Below are positions 61,809 through 64,000 of a DNA stretch of 64,000 bases, piece by piece. The first letter of the stretch is position 1, and each line of letters begins with the position of its first letter. The stretch spans positions 806,001 through 870,000 of the forward strand of contig JALQCY010000002.1 in NCBI GenBank assembly GCA_023241745.1, in the 5' to 3' direction. The notes beneath the pieces are model-generated. The model was given only the letters and a program-made list of their open reading frames with translations. It did no database searches and was not told where the DNA came from. The translations under genes and the position numbers were made by a program. Source of the stretch: Isoptericola peretonis. Its GTDB lineage: Bacteria; Actinomycetota; Actinomycetes; Actinomycetales; Cellulomonadaceae.

Positions 61809-63764
61809 ATGACCACTGCCAGACGACGCCTCGCCGCCGGGACGCTCACCGTCGCGACGCTCCTCGCCACGGGTGCGACCGCCGCCACGACCGCGAGCGC
61901 CTCGCCCGTCCACGACGACCTTCCCACCGTCAGCCCCGCTCCGCAGGAGATGCACCGCACGGGCCACGACCTCCGTCTCCCGCGGACCGTGGACGTCGTC
62001 GTCGACGACGACACCGACGTCGCGGCCCGGGACGCCCTCGCCGAGGCCCTGCGCGAGCACGGGATCCGCACGGTCGCCCGGGACGCGGACGACCGGGGAC
62101 CGGCGCGGGGGAAGGTCCGGGTCCTGCTCGGCGACGACTCCCGGCCCGACGTCCGCGCCGCCCTCGGCCGCGCCGAGGTGCCCGACCACGACGAGGCCTA
62201 CGCCGTGCGGGTCGACGCGAAGGGCGCCCGCGGCACCGTGACGCTCGCGGGCCACGACGCGGCCGGGCAGTACTACGCGGTCCAGACGCTCGAACAGCTC
62301 CTGGTCGACGAGCGGCACGGCGTCAGCGTGGCGGGCGCCACCGTGCAGGACCTCCCGGCGATGCCCCTGCGGGGCACGATCGAGGGCTTCTACGGCGAGC
62401 CCTGGACGCACGCCGAGCGCCTCGACCAGCTGTCCTTCTACGGCGATGTCAAGGCGAACACGTACGTGTACGCGCCCAAGGACGACCCGTACCACCGCGA
62501 GAAGTGGCGCGAGGACTACCCGGCGGCCAAGCTCGCGGAGCTCACCGAACTGGTCGAGGCCGCGACGGCGAACCACGTGCGCTTCACCTTCGCGCTCTCG
62601 CCGGGCAACAGCATCTGCTATTCGAGCGAGGACGACATGGCGGCCCTGGAGCGGAAGTTCCAGGCGCTGTACGACGCGGGCGTGCGCGCCTTCAGCGTCC
62701 CGCTGGACGACATCGACTACTCCCGCTGGGCCTGCGAGTCCGACCAGGCGGTCTACGGGGACCCCTCGCCGGGCAACGCGGGCGAGGCGCAGGCGGACTT
62801 CCTCACCCGGGTGCAGCAGGGCTGGATCGAGACGCACGACGGCGCCCGGCCGCTGCAGATGGTGCCGACCGAGTACTACAACACCACCGAGTCGCCGTAC
62901 AAGGCCGCACTGCGCGAGATGGACGCCGACGTCGTGGTCATGTGGACCGGCAACGACGTGGTGCCCCAGGCGATCTCGGTCGACCAGGCGATCGAGGCCG
63001 ACACCGTGTTCGGCGGGCCGACGTTCCTCTGGGACAACTACCCCGTCAACGACTACGGCCAGACGAGCGGGCGGTTGCTGCTCGCCCCGTACGACAAGCG
63101 CGAGCCGGGGTTGTCCGACCACCTGGCCGGCATCGTGTCGAACCCGATGAACCAGGCCGCGGCGAGCAAGGTCGCCGTCTTCGGGATCGCGGACTTCGCG
63201 TGGAACGACCGCGGGTACGACCGCGACCGGAGCTGGGTCGAGGCGATGCGCTACCTGGCCGGCGACGACCCGGCCGCGACCCGGGCGCTCCTCGCGTTCG
63301 GGGACCTCAACCACCTGGCGCCGAGCTTCGGCGACCCGTGGCAGCCGCAGGCGCCGGCACTCACGGCCGACGTCGACGCGTTCTGGCAGCGCTGGGGCGC
63401 CGGGCACGAGCGCGCCGCGCTCGCCCGGCTGCGGGACCGGGCGGAGCTGATCGCCGTCGTCCCGGAGACGCTCCGGTCCGCCGACGTCGATCCGGCGTTC
63501 GTGGCGGACGCCGCGCCCTGGCTGGACGCGACCGACCTGTGGGGCGACGCGCTGGTCGCCACCCTCGACGCCGCGGAGGCTGACCTGCGCGGCGACGCCG
63601 AGACCCGCGACGCGCTGCTCGCGCAGGCCGACGCCTCCGCCGAGGCTGCGGCGCAGGTCATCGTCGACCCGCCGGACAACCGCTGGGGCGCTGCCCCGGT
63701 CAAGCTGGGTGACGGCGTTCTCGACGTGTTCCTCGACGACCTGGCCGCCGAGCTGCGGGGCTGA
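61809..63764 (+). CDS. Secreted beta-N-acetylglucosaminidase (GH84)
   Basis: A 651-residue exported enzyme of glycoside hydrolase family 84 (O-GlcNAcase/hyaluronidase-like). Signal peptide about residues 1-32. An N-terminal domain (about 38-180) of the GH20/GH84 type leads to the catalytic barrel: RGTIEGFYGEPWTHAERLDQLSFYGDVKANTYVYAPKDDPYHR, and the catalytic pair Asp300-Asp301 in PLDDIDYS. Substrate-assisted catalysis would release GlcNAc from glycans or chitin fragments. GTFLWDNYPVND-like residues shape the pocket. ATG 61809 is chosen over ATG 61797 because GGAGG lies 6 nt before it, and 61797 falls within the dre box. Confidence 0.94.
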   Translation: MTTARRRLAAGTLTVATLLATGATAATTASASPVHDDLPTVSPAPQEMHRTGHDLRLPRTVDVVVDDDTDVAARDALAEALREHGIRTVARDADDRGPARGKVRVLLGDDSRPDVRAALGRAEVPDHDEAYAVRVDAKGARGTVTLAGHDAAGQYYAVQTLEQLLVDERHGVSVAGATVQDLPAMPLRGTIEGFYGEPWTHAERLDQLSFYGDVKANTYVYAPKDDPYHREKWREDYPAAKLAELTELVEAATANHVRFTFALSPGNSICYSSEDDMAALERKFQALYDAGVRAFSVPLDDIDYSRWACESDQAVYGDPSPGNAGEAQADFLTRVQQGWIETHDGARPLQMVPTEYYNTTESPYKAALREMDADVVVMWTGNDVVPQAISVDQAIEADTVFGGPTFLWDNYPVNDYGQTSGRLLLAPYDKREPGLSDHLAGIVSNPMNQAAASKVAVFGIADFAWNDRGYDRDRSWVEAMRYLAGDDPAATRALLAFGDLNHLAPSFGDPWQPQAPALTADVDAFWQRWGAGHERAALARLRDRAELIAVVPETLRSADVDPAFVADAAPWLDATDLWGDALVATLDAAEADLRGDAETRDALLAQADASAEAAAQVIVDPPDNRWGAAPVKLGDGVLDVFLDDLAAELRG

Positions 63765-63777
63765 GAGCCCGACGTCA

Positions 63778-63810
63778 CGAGGGGCCGGTGCGAGCACGCC
63801 CGGCCCCTCG
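63778..63810. terminator. Bidirectional terminator hairpin
   Basis: CGAGGGGCCGG and CCGGCCCCTCG form an 11-bp stem with an 11-nt loop, 13 nt after the GH84 stop and 7 nt from the stop of the convergent methyltransferase gene. Confidence 0.85.
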
Positions 63811-63817
63811 CGGCGTG

Positions 63818-64000
63818 TCAGGCGCGCGTCGCCCAGAAGGCGACCGCGGACGCGGCGGCGACGTTGAGGGAGTCCACTCCCCCGGCCATGGGGATCCGCA
63901 CGACGACGTCGGCCGCCGCGACCGCGGCGCGCGACAGCCCGTCGCCCTCGGTGCCCAGGACCATCGCGAGGCGGTCGGGCGGCTCCGTGACCAGGTCGTC
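63818..64000 (-). CDS. TrmH/SpoU-family RNA methyltransferase, C-terminal part
   Basis: Sixty C-terminal residues of a SPOUT 2'-O-methyltransferase. LVLGTEGDGLS is motif 2 (SAM-binding knot) and IPMAGGVDSLNVAAASAVAFW is motif 3. It methylates a ribose in rRNA or tRNA; which one cannot be told from this part. The gene runs off the right edge of the window. Confidence 0.9.
   Translation of the reverse strand, partial: DDLVTEPPDRLAMVLGTEGDGLSRAAVAAADVVVRIPMAGGVDSLNVAAASAVAFWATRA

Overview
The window is high-GC DNA from an actinobacterium, most likely a Micrococcales relative of the Cellulomonas / Isoptericola / Cellulosimicrobium group. The evidence is a mycothiol ligase (mshC), a perfect actinobacterial LexA box, an actinobacterial ImuA'-ImuB-DnaE2 mutasome, a DUF5703 protein, a secreted cellulose/chitin LPMO, a GH84 N-acetylglucosaminidase behind a DasR-type dre box, and codon use with almost exclusive G/C third positions. 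It reads as ordinary chromosome: I see no prophage, integron, IS or CRISPR.

Layout. (1) 1-12.2 kb is a conserved actinobacterial housekeeping block: trmI (partial), M50 protease, RecB-type nuclease, HAD phosphatase, PAC2 protein, an SDR/TetR pair, mshC, uppP, an aldo/keto reductase, two small conserved proteins, a fructosamine-kinase-like protein and an M20 peptidase. (2) 12.3-27.8 kb is mixed: LPMO, ABC-F protein with a possible leader peptide, GNAT, AI-2E permease, tRNA-Leu(GAG), DUF457 membrane protein, MBL hydrolase, RIO kinase, lipoproteins, an SRPBCC-ArsR operon, cytochrome b561 with a lipoprotein, an ECF sigma/anti-sigma pair and a secreted GDPD. (3) 27.8-34.1 kb is the SOS mutasome. 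(4) 34.1-54.2 kb is a catabolic island for acyl-CoA compounds: fabG-like SDR and MaoC hydratase, acyl-CoA dehydrogenase and thiolase with a QsdR-family regulator and thioesterase, an ACAD10/11-like kinase and dehydrogenase with an acyl-CoA ligase, a complete LIV-type ABC importer, two more SDRs, a quinone oxidoreductase and a TetR repressor. (5) 54.3-61.6 kb has PEBP and YbaK proteins, then a siderophore-uptake set (SIP reductase, fused FecCD permease, binding protein, ATPase) with two IdeR/DmdR-like iron boxes, interrupted by a tandem UspA protein. (6) 61.7-64 kb has the GH84 enzyme and the end of a TrmH-type RNA methyltransferase.

The most interesting system is the catabolic island. Four promoters in it carry the same palindrome, ACCG-N6-CGGT. 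They drive the SDR-MaoC operon, the kinase/ACAD/ligase operon, the LIV importer and the SDR-tetR operon, which suggests one TetR-controlled regulon. The neighbouring kinase and ACAD10/11-type dehydrogenase, plus a QsdR-family regulator (QsdR represses gamma-lactone catabolism in Rhodococcus), point to uptake and breakdown of 4-hydroxy acids or gamma-lactones. The substrate is inference.

A second window-wide pattern is a TANNNT -10 box 6-8 nt before the start codon of many genes on both strands. This implies widespread leaderless transcription and fixes several start codons.
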